Part shown: positions 7,715 to 18,541 of the stretch, piece after piece
Position numbering within the stretch: position 1 is the stretch's first letter
Layout: the number at the start of each line of letters is the position of its first letter
From: Rickettsiella massiliensis 20B
GTDB taxonomy: Bacteria > Pseudomonadota > Gammaproteobacteria > Diplorickettsiales > Diplorickettsiaceae
Direction: 5' to 3'
DNA length: 64,000 nucleotides
Assembly: GCF_000257395.1 (NCBI RefSeq)
Contig: NZ_AJGC01000001.1
Span: 1-64,000, forward strand
Translations under genes and position numbers: made by a program
The notes under the pieces: model-generated
What the model saw: only the letters and a program-made list of their open reading frames with translations
What the model was told of the DNA's origin: nothing
The model's database searches: none

Positions 7715-9570
7715 ATGAAACGAAAAAATAAAGTCAATATGTTAAAAGATCAAGTCGCTTTAATAAGTAGTGCGCCAGGCGTTTACTTATTACTGAACGA
7801 TCAAAAACAAGTTTTGTATGTAGGGAAAGCACGTAACTTAAAAAAGCGACTTTATAGTTATTTTCGTGAACAAAAAAGTCGACGTATAGCGGCCTTGATG
7901 CGGCAAGTCACTGCGATCGAAACCACCACGACTGGAACTGAAAATCAAGCGCTTCTCCTTGAAAGTAATTTAATAAAAGAACTCAAACCACGTTATAACA
8001 TTTTACTCCGCGACGATAAAAGTTATCCTTATTTAATTTTAACAGGCCATCGTTATCCGCGATTAAGTTTTTATCGTGGACCACGACAAAAAACCTATCG
8101 TTATTTTGGGCCTTATCCGAGCACACATGCAGTCCGTGAAACATTGAATTTATTACAAAAAATTTTTCGAGTTCGCTCTTGTCAGGATAGTTTTTTTGCA
8201 CATCGTTCCCGACCTTGTTTGCAGTATCAAATTAATCGTTGTACCGCACCGTGTGTCGGGTTGATTACACCTCAGGCGGATGTCGAGCGTGTCGCGCTGT
8301 TTTTAGAAGGAAAAAGTCAGACCTTAATTCAAAATTGTATTCAACAAATGGACGGCGCAGCAAAAAGAATATGAAATAGCGGCGCGTTTACGTGATCAAA
8401 TCATTGCCTTAAGAAGTATTCAGCAAAAACAAGTTGTGACGCGTCAAGAAGGTGATATCGATATTATTGGTTTAGGGAATCATTTAAATCACTATGCTAT
8501 TTATGTCGCACAAGTGCGTTCAGGACGCTTACTGGGTGGCAAAAGTTATTTTCCGAAAGTGCCCGATCAAGTAACGAGTCACGAAGTATTAACGGCGTTT
8601 ATCACCCAGTTTTATTTACAAGCCAATACGCCGCATACTTTGCCGGATGAAATCATTATGCCTCATAAAATAGTGGATTCACTTTGGGTGAGCCAAGCAC
8701 TTTACGTAAAATAAAACTCTCTGCACCGGTGACAGGTGATCGGCGCCAATGGTTAAATTTAGCAACCGAGAATGCACAACAAGCGCTTGCTCAGCAACGT
8801 GCACAGCGCACCCATTTTCGAACCCAACTTGAAGCCTTACAAACCGCTTTGCAGTGGGATAATTTACCGCACCGTCTTGAATGTTTTGATATTAGTCACA
8901 CGCAAGGCGAAGCTACGGTCGCCGCTTGCGTCGTTTTTGATGAAAATGGTCCGCGTAAATCCGAATATCGGCGCTTTAATATTGAAAATATTCAACCGGG
9001 TGATGATTATGCGGCATTAAATCAAGCGCTTCTCAGACGGTATCGTCATCTGAAATTCGTCTGAAGAAAATACACCGGATGTCGTCTTAATTGATGGTGG
9101 AAAAGGGCAGTTAAAACAAGCACAACTTATTTTTGAACGTTTACAAATCAGAATGTTGTCTTAATAAGCATCGCAAAAGGTCCAGAACGAAAGCCGGGTG
9201 TTGAAACGTTATTTTTATCGGAAGCAAATGGTTTTACGCAACAAATAAAAAAGAAGCAACCAACAAAATTTGGATTACAACGTACACAATTGGATCTTCC
9301 GGTGTATTCTCCAGCGCGACTTGCGCTCCAAATCATTCGTGATGAAGCGCATCGTTTTGCGGTGACAGGACATCGTAAACAGCGTGCTCAAAAAAGACGC
9401 ATTTCTTCTTTGGAACGAATACCGGGTATTGGCCCTAAAAAAGACAACACTTACTCCAACAATTTGGGGGCTTAGTTGCTTTAAAATCGGCCAGTTTAGA
9501 TGATTTAATAAACGTACCCGGGATTAGCAAAGTGCTTGCTGAACGTATTTATTTTGCTTTAAAAGACTGA
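7715..9570 (+). CDS. uvrC: excinuclease ABC subunit UvrC, several frameshifts
   Basis: UvrC makes both incisions in nucleotide excision repair. The pieces in order are: GIY-YIG endonuclease domain (APGVYLL ... [14 protein letters not shown]), the Cys-containing [13 protein letters not shown] segment, the UvrB-binding region, the RNase H-like endonuclease domain ([24 protein letters not shown]) and C-terminal helix-hairpin-helix motifs ([20 protein letters not shown]). At least five frame changes occur, near 8353, 8695, 9058, 9150 and 9440. The first is repaired by one fewer A in AAAAAG. The total span fits the usual ~610 residues. ATG 7715 is one of three close candidates (7700, 7739). It stands in the conserved regulator-uvrC-pgsA order. 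Confidence 0.9.
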
Positions 9571-9701
9571 GTTTACAGGTTAAACTCAATTAGTTGAGAA
9601 AATCACTGGTTAACGGTATTTTCTGTTACAAACTTTTTATTCTGACTCTGATAATGATTGGAGTGTCATTTAAGTTGAGTGAACAGGCTGTGTCTAAAAA
9701 A

Positions 9702-10323
9702 ATGTCGATTGAGGCGAGTCTCTTACCAAAATCTGCGGAGGTGCTTACGAATTCTTTACCGCGAACACGCATTTTGAATGTGCCGAATGTGCTTACTTTT
9801 TTGCGTATCCTCTTAATCCCTATTTTTATTTTGCTGTTTTATCTTCCCTTTAAGGGGAGTCATGTGATGGCAGCCCTTATTTTTACTTTTGCCGCGATGA
9901 CCGATTGGTTAGATGGTTATCTTGCACGGAGTTTAGAGCAAATTTCTCGTTTAGGTACTTTTTTAGATCCTGTTGCGGATAAACTGATTGTGGTGACCGC
10001 ATTGGTTTTGCTGGTCGGTGATCAAGCGCTGCCTTATTTAGCGATCCCAGCAACCATTATTATTGGCCGAGAAATTATGGTTTCTGCTTTGCGTGAATGG
10101 ATGGCAGAAATTGGTAAACGTGCACATGTTTCGGTGTCATTACTGGGTAAGATCAAAACCGCTGTGCAAATGCTTGCCTTGATTTCTTTACTGCTTTATA
10201 AGCCAGGCACCTGGTTGGGTTTTGCATGGATTGGTTAATGTTTTATTATACTTTGCGGCTGTGTTGACCTTATGGAGTATGTTTATTTATTTAAAAGCTG
10301 CTTGGCGTGATTTATCTGCTTGA
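9702..10323 (+). CDS. pgsA: phosphatidylglycerophosphate synthase PgsA, one frameshift
   Basis: PgsA joins CDP-diacylglycerol and glycerol-3-phosphate in the inner membrane, the first step to phosphatidylglycerol. The CDP-alcohol phosphotransferase signature is complete: TDWLDGYLAR then eight residues, G, LDPVADK (about residues 65-92). Several membrane helices follow. The last ~28 residues (YFAAVLTLWSMFIYLKAAWR) are in another frame after about 10235 and end at TGA 10321. ATG 9702 gives a near-normal length; the frame is open further upstream to 9594, so the start is uncertain. Confidence 0.9.
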
Positions 10324-10361
10324 CAGACTGAGTGATCCGGTTACAATAGCACCGGTTTCGT

Positions 10362-10437
10362 GCGGGAATAGCTCAGTTGGTAGAGCGCAACCTTGCCAAG
10401 GTTGAGGTCGCGAGTTCGAGCCTCGTTTCCCGCTCCA
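10362..10437 (+). tRNA. tRNA-Gly (anticodon GCC)
   Basis: Acceptor GCGGGAA pairs with TTCCCGC, discriminator T, encoded CCA. The anticodon loop TTGCCAA gives GCC. The D arm (GCTCAGTTGGTAGAGC) and T arm are normal. It starts 38 bases after pgsA. Confidence 0.97.
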
Positions 10438-10603
10438 TTATTTATTCAGCGTCATTTTTAAAGGTAAAAATATTTTTTGCCTGAAGAGTGTTTTTTTTAA
10501 CTCACTGCTTGAAAAATAAAGTTGAGTGAAAAAACAGTGACTCAATAAACAGTGTTGTGTGCGCAACAGCGAAAACGTAAAAATATAAATGCCAATGTCA
10601 TTT

Positions 10604-10674
10604 GGCTGGGTGGCAGAGTGGTTATGCAGCGGCCTGCAAAGCCGTGTACGTCGGTTCGATTCCGGCCCCAGCCT
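10604..10674 (+). tRNA. tRNA-Cys (anticodon GCA), CCA not encoded
   Basis: GGCTGGG (10604-10610) pairs with CCCAGCC (10667-10673) and the discriminator is T, as expected for tRNA-Cys. The anticodon loop CTGCAAA gives GCA. The next bases are GAG, so the CCA tail must be added by nucleotidyltransferase, unlike the other four tRNA genes in the window. Confidence 0.94.
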
Positions 10675-10784
10675 GAGTCCGGCTCCGGGCACCAACATTA
10701 ACAAAATGTGTTAATTTTTTCAGATAATTAGTCTGATTTTTTTGTTTGGCATTTTCGGTTTCAAGCAAATTGAAAGGAAGAGAA

Positions 10785-11108
10785 ATGACTTTTTTGGTGA
10801 CTGAAAAATGTATTCGTTGTAAATATACAGATTGTGTCGAAGTCTGTCCGGTCGATTGCTTTTATGAAGGCCCGAATATGTTGGTGATTCATCCCGAAGA
10901 GTGTATTGACTGCGGTCTTTGTGAGCCCGAATGTCCGGCCAACGCGATTTACTCTGAAGATGATCTCCCAGAAGCTTATCAACCTTTCTTGGTTTTAAAT
11001 AAAACCCTTGCAAAAAAATGGCCAAATATTACCCAACGCAAAGCACCTCCGCCAGATGCCGATCGGTGGAAAGATCAAGAATCTAAACATCAGTACCTCG
11101 AAGAATAA
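10785..11108 (+). CDS. fdxA: seven-iron ferredoxin FdxA
   Basis: This is a small cytoplasmic electron carrier of the Azotobacter FdI type with one 3Fe-4S and one 4Fe-4S cluster. The 107-residue protein has [17 protein letters not shown] (residues ~9-25) and [12 protein letters not shown] (~39-50), followed by the long acidic/basic C-terminal tail ([12 protein letters not shown]) typical of this subfamily. AAGGAAG lies about 5 bases before ATG 10785; upstream in-frame codons are not needed. Confidence 0.95.
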   Translation: MTFLVTEKCIRCKYTDCVEVCPVDCFYEGPNMLVIHPEECIDCGLCEPECPANAIYSEDDLPEAYQPFLVLNKTLAKKWPNITQRKAPPPDADRWKDQESKHQYLEE

Positions 11109-11180
11109 CCTATTTGGTTTTCTACGTTTTCCTCGTTAAAGCGCCGCACCGCTATTATTTCAGCAAAATAAAGAAAAAAT

Positions 11181-11858
11181 ATGAGTAAGCTCAAAATTTT
11201 AGCATTGGATACGAGTACTGAAGCATGTTCGGCGGCATTGTTGGCAAAAGGTAGCGCGCAATCGCGTTATCAATATGCGCCACGTCAACATACTCAGCTC
11301 ATCCTGCCAATGCTACAATCTTTGCTCGATGATGCACAGATCACCTTAAAACAGCTTGACGTGCTGGCTTTTTGTCAGGGGCCGGGCAGTTTTACCGGGA
11401 GCCGAATTGCAGCGAGTATCATTCAAGCGCTTGCTTTTGCTCTGGATAAACCGGTTGTGGGTGTGTCTACCTTACATTGTTTAGCACAAGGTGCTTATCG
11501 TACATTACAAGCGACACAGATATTCGCGGCGATGGATGCACGGATGAATCAAGTCTATTGGGGAACCTATGTTTTAGGTGCTCAGAATCTCCTCGAGGTA
11601 CGCGATCCCGATCAAATTTCGAATCTCACCGCAATAAAACCAGCCTGTTTTGAAAAAGGAGTGGGAGTTGGGAGTGCTTGGCCGGTTTATGGCCTATTTC
11701 TAGCAGAACAGCTAAAACAACAGTTGCAGGGATGTGCATTACAACGCTATCCTAGCGCTTACGATATTCTTGCCCTAGCCGAGCAAGCTTATGAACGGGG
11801 TGAAGGCGTTTCAGCAGAAAAAGCGTTACCCGTTTATTTAAGAGAAAAAGTCGTGTAA
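11181..11858 (+). CDS. tsaB: tRNA threonylcarbamoyladenosine biosynthesis protein TsaB
   Basis: TsaB is the non-catalytic ASKHA-fold partner of TsaD in t6A37 modification of ANN-decoding tRNAs and is essential in most bacteria. The 225-residue protein starts KILALDTSTEACSAAL, then has HTQLILPML, CQGPGSFTGSRIA (~68-80) and AMDARMNQVYWG (~117-128), the family hallmarks. It is intact. It stands alone here between fdxA and the Trm112-like gene. Confidence 0.95.
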   Translation: MSKLKILALDTSTEACSAALLAKGSAQSRYQYAPRQHTQLILPMLQSLLDDAQITLKQLDVLAFCQGPGSFTGSRIAASIIQALAFALDKPVVGVSTLHCLAQGAYRTLQATQIFAAMDARMNQVYWGTYVLGAQNLLEVRDPDQISNLTAIKPACFEKGVGVGSAWPVYGLFLAEQLKQQLQGCALQRYPSAYDILALAEQAYERGEGVSAEKALPVYLREKVV

Positions 11859-11921
11859 ACCGGTTTTCAAGTGGTGTTGCTTGTTTTTTTAAATTCTGAT
11901 TGGGCGTTATTTGAGGTTTGA

Positions 11922-12110
11922 ATGGATAAATATCTACTGAGTATTCTCGTTTGTCCTTTATGTAAAGGTAGTTTGGTTTATCATAAGCCCGCTCAAGAGC
12001 TTATTTGTCGTTTTGATCGTTTAGCCTATCCGATTCGTGATCAAATTCCAATTATGTTCGAAGCGGAAGCGAGAACGATTTCCTTAGAAGAATATGATCA
12101 GTTAAGCTAA
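11922..12110 (+). CDS. Trm112/YcaR family protein
   Basis: The 62-residue product has [19 protein letters not shown] and [12 protein letters not shown], the typical two-strand zinc-ribbon-like family pattern (UPF0434/YcaR). Only the first CxxC is kept, as in many bacterial members. Members of this family are often found beside lpxK and kdsB; that context is absent here. The biochemical role in bacteria is not settled; eukaryotic Trm112 activates methyltransferases. Confidence 0.85.
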   Translation: MDKYLLSILVCPLCKGSLVYHKPAQELICRFDRLAYPIRDQIPIMFEAEARTISLEEYDQLS

Positions 12111-12188
12111 GGATACATTGACTTTAGGAGCGCGCGTGATGGAAGCCATCCGCCATAACGATAACAATCGTGCCAATTTAGGTTACTT

Positions 12189-13208
12189 ATGACAAAAGAT
12201 TTACAACAAATTATCCACGACGCGGCACAACAGATTTCGGGGGTTACCCGTTTAAGTGATTTAGAACAATTACGCTCCAGTGTGTTGGGTAAAAAAAGTC
12301 CACTCAGTAATTGTTTAAAAACGTTGACTCAGCTCCCTATTGAACAGCGGTCAGAACAGGGCCGTATAGTGAACCAAGCTAAACAAGAAATTGAAGGCTT
12401 GCTCAAAGTAAAAATGGAGGAGTTGCAACAAAAAGCGATTGCTGAGCAGTTAGCAAAAGAGACATTGGATGTCACTTTACCCGGGTGTGGTCAGGGCGTA
12501 GGTAATTTACATCCGGTGACGCAAACGCGTCAGCGAATTGAACAATTTTTTATGCAAGTGGGGTTTACTATTGTCGAAGGTCCTGAAATCGAAGATGACT
12601 ATCACAATTTTGCGGCACTCAATATTGCTGAAGATCACCCCGCACGTGCGATGCACGATACCTTCTATTTTGCAAATGGTTTATTGTTGCGTACTCATAC
12701 GTCACCGGTCCAAATTCGGGCGATGCAGGGCCAAAAACCACCTTTTAGGATTATTGCCCCAGGACGTGTTTATCGCTGTGATTCCGATGTGACGCATACC
12801 CCCATGTTCCATCAACTCGAGGGATTACTGATTGATGAAACCGCAAATTTTTCAGAGTTAAAAGGTTTACTTGTTGATTTTTTACAACATTTTTTTGCTA
12901 AGGCGGATCTAAAAACTCGTTTTCGAGCCGCGTATTTCCCTTTTACAGAGCCTTCGGCGGAAGTAGATATTCAATGCGTTTTGTGTGAGGGAAGCGGTTG
13001 CCGAGTCTGTGGTCAAACCGGTTGGTTAGAAATTTTAGGCTGCGGGATGGTTCATCCGAATGTATTGCAGGAGGCGGGATTATCCCCAGAGAAGTATCAA
13101 GGTTACGCCTTTGGAATGGGTATCGATCGACTGGCCTTACTTCGTTATCGTATTCCCGATTTACGGTTAATGTTTGAAAATGACCGTCGTTTTTTAGAGC
13201 AATTTTAA
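12189..13208 (+). CDS. pheS: phenylalanine--tRNA ligase alpha subunit
   Basis: PheS is the catalytic subunit of the alpha2-beta2 enzyme that charges tRNA-Phe. The 339-residue protein has an N-terminal coiled-coil arm (to ~85), class II motif 1 ([15 protein letters not shown]), motif 2 ([13 protein letters not shown] ... FHQLEG) and motif 3 ([15 protein letters not shown], ~306-320). A CxxC-type loop ([13 protein letters not shown]) occurs before motif 3 as in many bacteria. It is intact. pheT starts 1 base after its stop. Confidence 0.97.
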   Translation: MTKDLQQIIHDAAQQISGVTRLSDLEQLRSSVLGKKSPLSNCLKTLTQLPIEQRSEQGRIVNQAKQEIEGLLKVKMEELQQKAIAEQLAKETLDVTLPGCGQGVGNLHPVTQTRQRIEQFFMQVGFTIVEGPEIEDDYHNFAALNIAEDHPARAMHDTFYFANGLLLRTHTSPVQIRAMQGQKPPFRIIAPGRVYRCDSDVTHTPMFHQLEGLLIDETANFSELKGLLVDFLQHFFAKADLKTRFRAAYFPFTEPSAEVDIQCVLCEGSGCRVCGQTGWLEILGCGMVHPNVLQEAGLSPEKYQGYAFGMGIDRLALLRYRIPDLRLMFENDRRFLEQF

Positions 13209-13209
13209 T

Positions 13210-15569
13210 ATGAAAATCAGTGAACAGTGGTTACGAGAGTGGGTGAATCCACCGATTACCACCGCGCAATTGGCGGAGCAACTTAATCTTGCAGGGATTG
13301 AAGTGGCTTCTTTTTCACCGGTAGCGGGTGTTTTTACCGGCGTGATCGTTGGTCGAATTATTGAGGCCGTTCCACATCCAAATGCGACGCGGTTACAGCT
13401 TTGTCAGGTTGATATTGGCGCACAAGCTCCGCTAGCAATTGTGTGTGGTGCAGTCAATGCGCGTGCAGGGATTCAGGTCGCTGTGGCACAGATAGGTGCC
13501 GTTTTACCAAATGCTATGACGATAAAAGAAGTGAAACTGCGTGGTGTTTTATCACAAGGCATGTTGTGTTCGAGTCAAGAATTGGGTTTACTGATCCCTT
13601 CTGAAGGCATTATTGAACTGCCGAATGAAGCCCCGCTCGGTCAGGATTTACGCGTGTACTTACAACTCGATGACCATTGTTTAGATCTTCACTTAACTCC
13701 GAATCGGGGCGATTGTTTAAGTATTCAGGGTTTAGCAAGAGAAATAGCCGCCTTAACCGAGCAGGCTTTAATTAAGCCAGAAAAGCCAACGCCTGCAGTG
13801 ACCCATTCAGATCAATATCCGATTCATATTCTCTCGCAGGAAGATTGTCCTCGCTATCTAGGGCGGGTGATTCGTGGAATCAATCTGCAGGCCGTGACCC
13901 CACGTTGGATGAGTGAACGTTTGTCTCGGTCTGGTTTTCGTACCATTCATCCTGTGGTGGATAGTCTAAACTATGTATTGCTTGAGTTAGGCCAACCCAT
14001 GCAATGCGTTTGATCTCGCCCACATACAGGGTGCACTGACTGTTCGCCGTGCACCTTGCTTGATGGTAAAACCGTCACCTTAGATGAAAAGACTTTAGTG
14101 GTTGCGGATGAGAAACAAGTTCAAGCGTTAGCGGGTATTTTTGGCGGACAATCGTCTGCCGTTCACGAAAGTACAACCGATATTTTTCTAGAAAGTGCTT
14201 TTTTTTCACCAACTGCGATCAGTGGGCGCGCGCGCCGCTATGGTTTACAAACCGAATCGGCGTATCGTTTTGAACGCGGTGTTGATCCACAGTTAGCGCA
14301 ACCGGCCTTAGAACGAGTTTGGAAATAGCGGGTGGCCAAGCCGGCCCAGTATTTGAACCGCAACCCGCTCGGTTAGCGATGCCTCCGACTATTTTGTTGC
14401 GTCGACAACGGGTCGAGAAACTGCTTGGTATTCCATTCACGCCTGTACAGATTGAAGGGTATTTGCAACGTTTGGGGATGCAAACCCATTATTTAGAATC
14501 GGATTCTGCTTGGCAAGTTATGCCGCCTTTGTGGCGGTTTGATCTAAAACAAGAAGTGGATCTTATTGAAGAGTTAGCGCGACTTCATGGTTATCAGTCT
14601 ATCCCAGTGGTACAGCCGACGGCACAACTTGCTTTTTCACCGTTGTCTGCATCTCGTCAAGCTCGAGAGGCCATTCAATCGTTTCTTGTCGCGCGTGATT
14701 ATCAGGAAGTCATCACCTATAGCTTTGTTGAGTCTACCTGGCAGTCACATTTTACTGAGCAAAATGAAGCATTAAAGCTAGTGAATCCAATTTCCAGTGA
14801 TTTAGCAGTTATGCGTGCTAGCCTGTGGCCAGGCTTAGTACAAGCCGCTTGTTATAATCAAAAACGACAGCAAACACGTATTCGTTTCTTTGAAACGGGA
14901 CTTTGTTTTCAATGGCAAGATGGTCACGTTCAGCAAGTGCCTCATTTAGGATTATTGGTCACTGGAACGGTTTTACCCGAGCAGTGGGGGCCTTCTTGTA
15001 AAGAAACGGCAGACTTTTTTGCACTTAAAGCAGATATCAGTGCGTTATTCAAACCATTGGGTCAACTGAATGCCCTCCAGTTTATAAAAGGAAAGCATCC
15101 CGCATTACATCCTGGGCAAACCGCACAAATTGTCTATACTGGAAACCGTATCGGTTACATTGGGAGATTGCATCCACAATATCAAGCACAGTTCAATTTG
15201 GCTGAACCGCTTTATTTAGTGGAGATTGCGTTGGATAGCTTGGTAAATATTCAACCACACCAATTTCAAACTTTTTCAAAATTTCCTAGAGTGCGCCGTG
15301 ATCTTTCTTTTTGGTTGGATAGAAATATTGAGGCCGCAGCGGTACTTGAGCAAGCTAAATTAGCCGGAGGGACTTGGCTTGATGAAGTCTATTTATTTGA
15401 TGTCTATGAAGATAAAAAATATGCAGCCCTCCAGCGAAGTTTTGCTTTGGCGCTTATTTGGCAACATCCTGAACGTACATTGACAGATAAAGAAACTGAT
15501 CAATCTTTTGAAAAGGTGATAGCGTCGCTCCAAACACATTTTGCAATAAAACTAAGGGAGGCCGAGTGA
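13210..15569 (+). CDS. pheT: phenylalanine--tRNA ligase beta subunit, three frame breaks
   Basis: PheT carries the tRNA-binding and editing domains. In order: OB-fold (GVIVGRIIEAVPHPNA ... GAVNARAG), the B3/B4 editing domain (GIFGGQSSAV, TESAYRFERG), the B5 domain, the catalytic-like core (LIEELARLHGY ... SFVESTW) and the C-terminal ferredoxin-fold anticodon-binding domain (FPRVRRDLSFW ... SFALALIW). Frames change near 14000 (AATG for ATG), 14055 and 14320 (GTTTGG for GTTTTGG). Around 14050 about seven residues that usually precede LLDG also seem absent. Since the enzyme is indispensable, sequence error is the likeliest reason. Confidence 0.93.
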
Positions 15570-15866
15570 TGACAAAAGTTCTTACTAAAGCCGATTTAGT
15601 GACTAGTCTTAAAGAGCAAGAAACTAATTTGAGCGGCGCGTTAGCCGCACAAATTACGAATGCTTTTTTTGAAGAGATTGTGGCAGCTTTAGAAAAAGGT
15701 GAAACAGTCAAATTATCTGGGTTAGGTAGTTTTCGTGTGCGAAATAAAAAGCCCGTCCTGGTCGTAATCCAAAAACGGGAGTAACCGTTCCTGTTTCTCC
15801 GCGTAATGTCGTGACCTTTCAATTGAGTCAAAAAGTAAAAGACCAGTTAAAAAACTTAAAAAATAG
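15569..15866 (+). CDS. ihfA: integration host factor subunit alpha, frameshifted
   Basis: IHF-alpha pairs with IHF-beta to bend DNA at specific sites. The start TKADLVTSLKEQ and the GLGSFRVRNK beta-arm base match. After AAGCCCGTCC (three C where four restore the frame, ~15752) the rest (PGRNPKTGVTVPVSPRNVVTF) continues in another frame, including the DNA-inserting proline. The natural stop probably needs one more A near 15855-15866; as written this frame would run into tRNA-Pro. ATG 15569 overlaps the pheT stop, and AAGGGAGG lies upstream. The pheST-ihfA order is standard. Confidence 0.88.
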
Positions 15867-15937
15867 GTTGAAAGTAAAAAAGCGACGGTACGAGGGTTGC
15901 GGCAAAAGAATTATGCCATTACAATGGCCGGACTTTA

Positions 15938-16014
15938 CGGGGCGTAGCGCAGCCTGGTAGCGCACCTGCATGGGGTGCAGGTGGTCGCTGGTTCAAATCC
16001 AGTCGCCCCGACCA
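15938..16014 (+). tRNA. tRNA-Pro (anticodon GGG)
   Basis: CGGGGCG (15938-15944) pairs with CGCCCCG (16004-16010); discriminator A and encoded CCA follow. The anticodon loop ATGGGGT gives GGG. D and T arms are normal. Confidence 0.96.
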
Positions 16015-16355
16015 TTGGTTTACTTAATTTTCTTTATTCTATATTCCAAAAAATTTTATTTTGAACGTGATAGAGCGGATCACAGTTTAAGTTCTATTTT
16101 TTTGTCAATATATCCATTTCGGCCTTGCTTAGAAAAGTGTTATTTTTTAACGAAACGATCCCAGTTCGTTGTTTAGCAAAAAAATAAAATAAAATTCGTT
16201 GCTTTATTTAATACGAGGCTTAGTGCTATATTAACCTTCTGTGAGCCCGGTTTTGGGGCTATCTTTCAAAAGCCACTCATCGATAAAAAATACAGGTAAG
16301 GAAGCGTTTAAAGCTAGGTTCATTTCCATTAGACTTAACCAAGGGACAAGACAAC
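16015..16355. other. intergenic, no gene seen
   Basis: AT-rich sequence between tRNA-Pro and the stress-protein gene. A weak 5-bp hairpin (AGCCC ... GGGCT at about 16243-16260) is followed by only a few T. A ribosome-binding site AAGGGA at 16341 belongs to the next gene. An open frame reading out of the tRNA is without support. Confidence 0.6.
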
Positions 16356-16817
16356 GTGGCCATGTATAAAAATATTTTAGCAGCAATTGACTTACACCCG
16401 GCTTGTGATCAGATTATACTTGCTCGAGCCCATCAACTGACTGGGGGAAGGATTTCATCGGCGAACCTTTCTATTGTACACGCCGTTGAGCATATTAATG
16501 CGTATGGTGTTGCGCAGGCTTACCCGGCGGTTATCGATTTAGAAGCGGAAATGCGTTCTGAGGCAAGGAAACAGTTAGCAGAGTTGGCAACAAAGTATGC
16601 GATTCCAGAGACGCGGCAGTTTGTTGAAGTAGGCTCACCAAAAATAGTTATTCTTGATAAAATCAAACAACTCAAGGCCGATTTAGTGATAATTGGTAGT
16701 CACGGACGTCATGGGATTGGTATTTTATTTGGTTCAACAGCCAGTTCAGTCATTCATCACCTTTCCTGTGATGCGTTAGTTGTGAAAATACCACATGATA
16801 AAAACAATCCAATCTAG
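16356..16817 (+). CDS. universal stress protein UspA family
   Basis: This is a 153-residue single-domain USP: KNILAAIDLHP at the N-terminus, and near the C-terminus the nucleotide-binding pattern VIIGSHGRHGIGILFGSTASSV (G-2x-G-9x-G-S/T type), which in ATP-binding members contacts the phosphates. These proteins help survival in starvation and other stress. GTG 16356 has AAGGGA at the best distance; ATG 16362 would drop two residues. It stands as a single gene. Confidence 0.92.
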   Translation: MAMYKNILAAIDLHPACDQIILARAHQLTGGRISSANLSIVHAVEHINAYGVAQAYPAVIDLEAEMRSEARKQLAELATKYAIPETRQFVEVGSPKIVILDKIKQLKADLVIIGSHGRHGIGILFGSTASSVIHHLSCDALVVKIPHDKNNPI

Positions 16818-16953
16818 ATAGTTGAACAGGCTTCCAACGGATTTGTTTATCTTCGTTTTTTAAGCTACAGTAAGAAGGTATTTACTCAAGATTGAATAAA
16901 AAGAAAGCATTTGTATCTGGATTTCTTATATTTAGCTAAATAAAGGAGTATTT

Positions 16954-17178
16954 ATGTTAAAAAGTCCGAGTGTGTTAGATTGGGTCGCTTTAATTATTTT
17001 ATTTATTGGTGGTTTAAACTGGGGTTTAATCGGTTTGTTTCATCTTAATTTAATTACAGCGCTTTTTGGGGAGTTTAGCCCGATCGCCAGAATACTTTAT
17101 ATTATCGTTGGTTTATGCGCTATTTACGTTCTATTTAGATCATTTAGCTGCTGTAAAAAACATACGAACATTTCTTAA
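16954..17178 (+). CDS. DUF378 family small membrane protein
   Basis: The 74-residue product has two membrane helices and the family pattern LDWVALIILFIGGLNWGLIG followed by a second helix IARILYIIVGLCAIYVLF. AAAGGAG precedes the ATG. The biochemical role of this family is unknown; it is common in bacteria as a single short gene. The tail CCKKH is polar. Confidence 0.9.
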   Translation: MLKSPSVLDWVALIILFIGGLNWGLIGLFHLNLITALFGEFSPIARILYIIVGLCAIYVLFRSFSCCKKHTNIS

Positions 17179-17199
17179 CTTTTTTGAATGGTGTCTCTC

Positions 17200-17277
17200 T
17201 CTCCAGTGATGTGTTTTAGAATAGGAAGATAATTGGCTTCCTCTCTGTTTGTGAGGAATCACTGGAGATTTTCTTTA
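17200..17277. terminator. composite hairpin between convergent genes
   Basis: TCTCCAGTGAT (17200-17210) is the exact reverse complement of ATCACTGGAGA (17258-17268), and GGAAG/CTTCC (17224-17241) makes an inner hairpin. TTTTCTTTATTA follows on the plus strand. It lies between the DUF378 gene and the convergent rmuC end, so it probably terminates the plus-strand transcript and may act in both directions. Confidence 0.65.
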
Positions 17278-17284
17278 TTAAAAG

Positions 17285-18507
17285 TTAAAGGCTGGGTGGC
17301 TCTTCTATGATGGACTGGGATCCAGCGTTTGGTAGTTCGACTTTTTCAATTTTTTCAAAACGAGCACTGATTTTATCGGCAGAGGTTTTTACTTCTTGGA
17401 TGTCAGTATGTGCTTGCTGAATATGACGACTTAAATTATCCATACGTAATTTAAATCGGGAAAAATCTTTGGCGAGGAGCGTTAAATGCTGCTGAATGAG
17501 ATGAATTTGTTCACGAGTCGCAGCATCTTTTAAAATAGCTCGTGCAGTCGTTAAAATAGCCATCATCGTCGTAGGAGAAACCAACCAAACATGACGCCGA
17601 TAAGCTTCTTCAACTAACTCATAATAGTGAGCATGAATTTCAGCAAACACTGCTTCAGCCGGTATAAACAATAAGGCACCTTCGGCCGTTTCTCCTGGAA
17701 TAATATACTTACTGGCTACGGCATGAATATGATGGCGGATATCTTGACGAAATTGTGTGGCCGCGGCACGTTGTTCAAGCGTTGATAAACTTGAGTCGGT
17801 TAATTTTTTAAAACTTTCTAATGGGAATTTAGCATCAATTGCCATGGGTCCATTGGGAGGAGGGAGAAGCAGTAAGCAATCAACACGTTTTCCATTACTT
17901 AAGGTATGTTGTAAGCTAAAATGTGCGGCAGGTAATACATTTTCAATCAAATTTATCAGTTGTACTTCGCCAAAAACACCGCGTGAACGTTTGTCCGCTA
18001 AAAGATGTTGTAAACTGACGACGTTAGAGGAAAGTTCAGTAATTTTTTTTGTGCTTCATCAATCAATGCCAGGCGCTTCACTATATCACTAAAGGTGGCG
18101 GTCGTTTGTGCAAACCCATCAAATAAACGTTTTTCAACCTGTTGGCTAATCGTATGGAGTTTTTGTTGGGTATTTTCGGTCAGTTTTTCCATTTGCTGAC
18201 CAATTAATTGTAAACCTTGATAAATACTACTTTGCAAGCGTTCTAGGTTACTTAACTGATGCTGATCAAATTGTTGCCGATAAAGAGTCAACTCACGCAG
18301 TAGCTGTTCTTTCGCTTCTAAAGCTTGTCGTTGATCCGCGAGGCGTGCATTTTGTAACTCACTTAATAGACGATTAATATCTGACCAACGATCTTCCATT
18401 TTAATCAATTTTTCATGTTGTCGTTCCAGTTTATAGAATTGAAATAGAGTTAAACCGACGAGGCTGGTAAGCAAACCGAAAGTAATGTATATAAAATAAG
18501 TAAACAT
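17285..18507 (-). CDS. rmuC: RmuC family DNA recombination protein, one frameshift
   Basis: RmuC-family proteins are membrane-anchored coiled-coil proteins with a restriction-endonuclease-like domain; they limit inversions at short repeats in E. coli. The N-terminal part has a membrane helix (residues ~3-23) and a long coiled coil to ~150. The C-terminal part has the conserved core DCLLLLP, AIDAKFPLESF, GALLFIPAEAVFAEI and VWLVSPTTMMAIL. The frames join near 18035, in a run of eight T on the plus strand where nine would restore the frame. It is divergent from slt. Confidence 0.9.
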
Positions 18508-18541
18508 GAATTTTCCTAGCGCAAATTGTAGGCACGGTGGA

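Noticed and set aside
10438-10704. Minus-strand frame over tRNA-Cys
   Set aside because: It reads through a clear tRNA gene and has no protein features.
15970-16176. Frame beginning inside tRNA-Pro
   Set aside because: The first part is tRNA sequence and the rest is AT-rich spacer.
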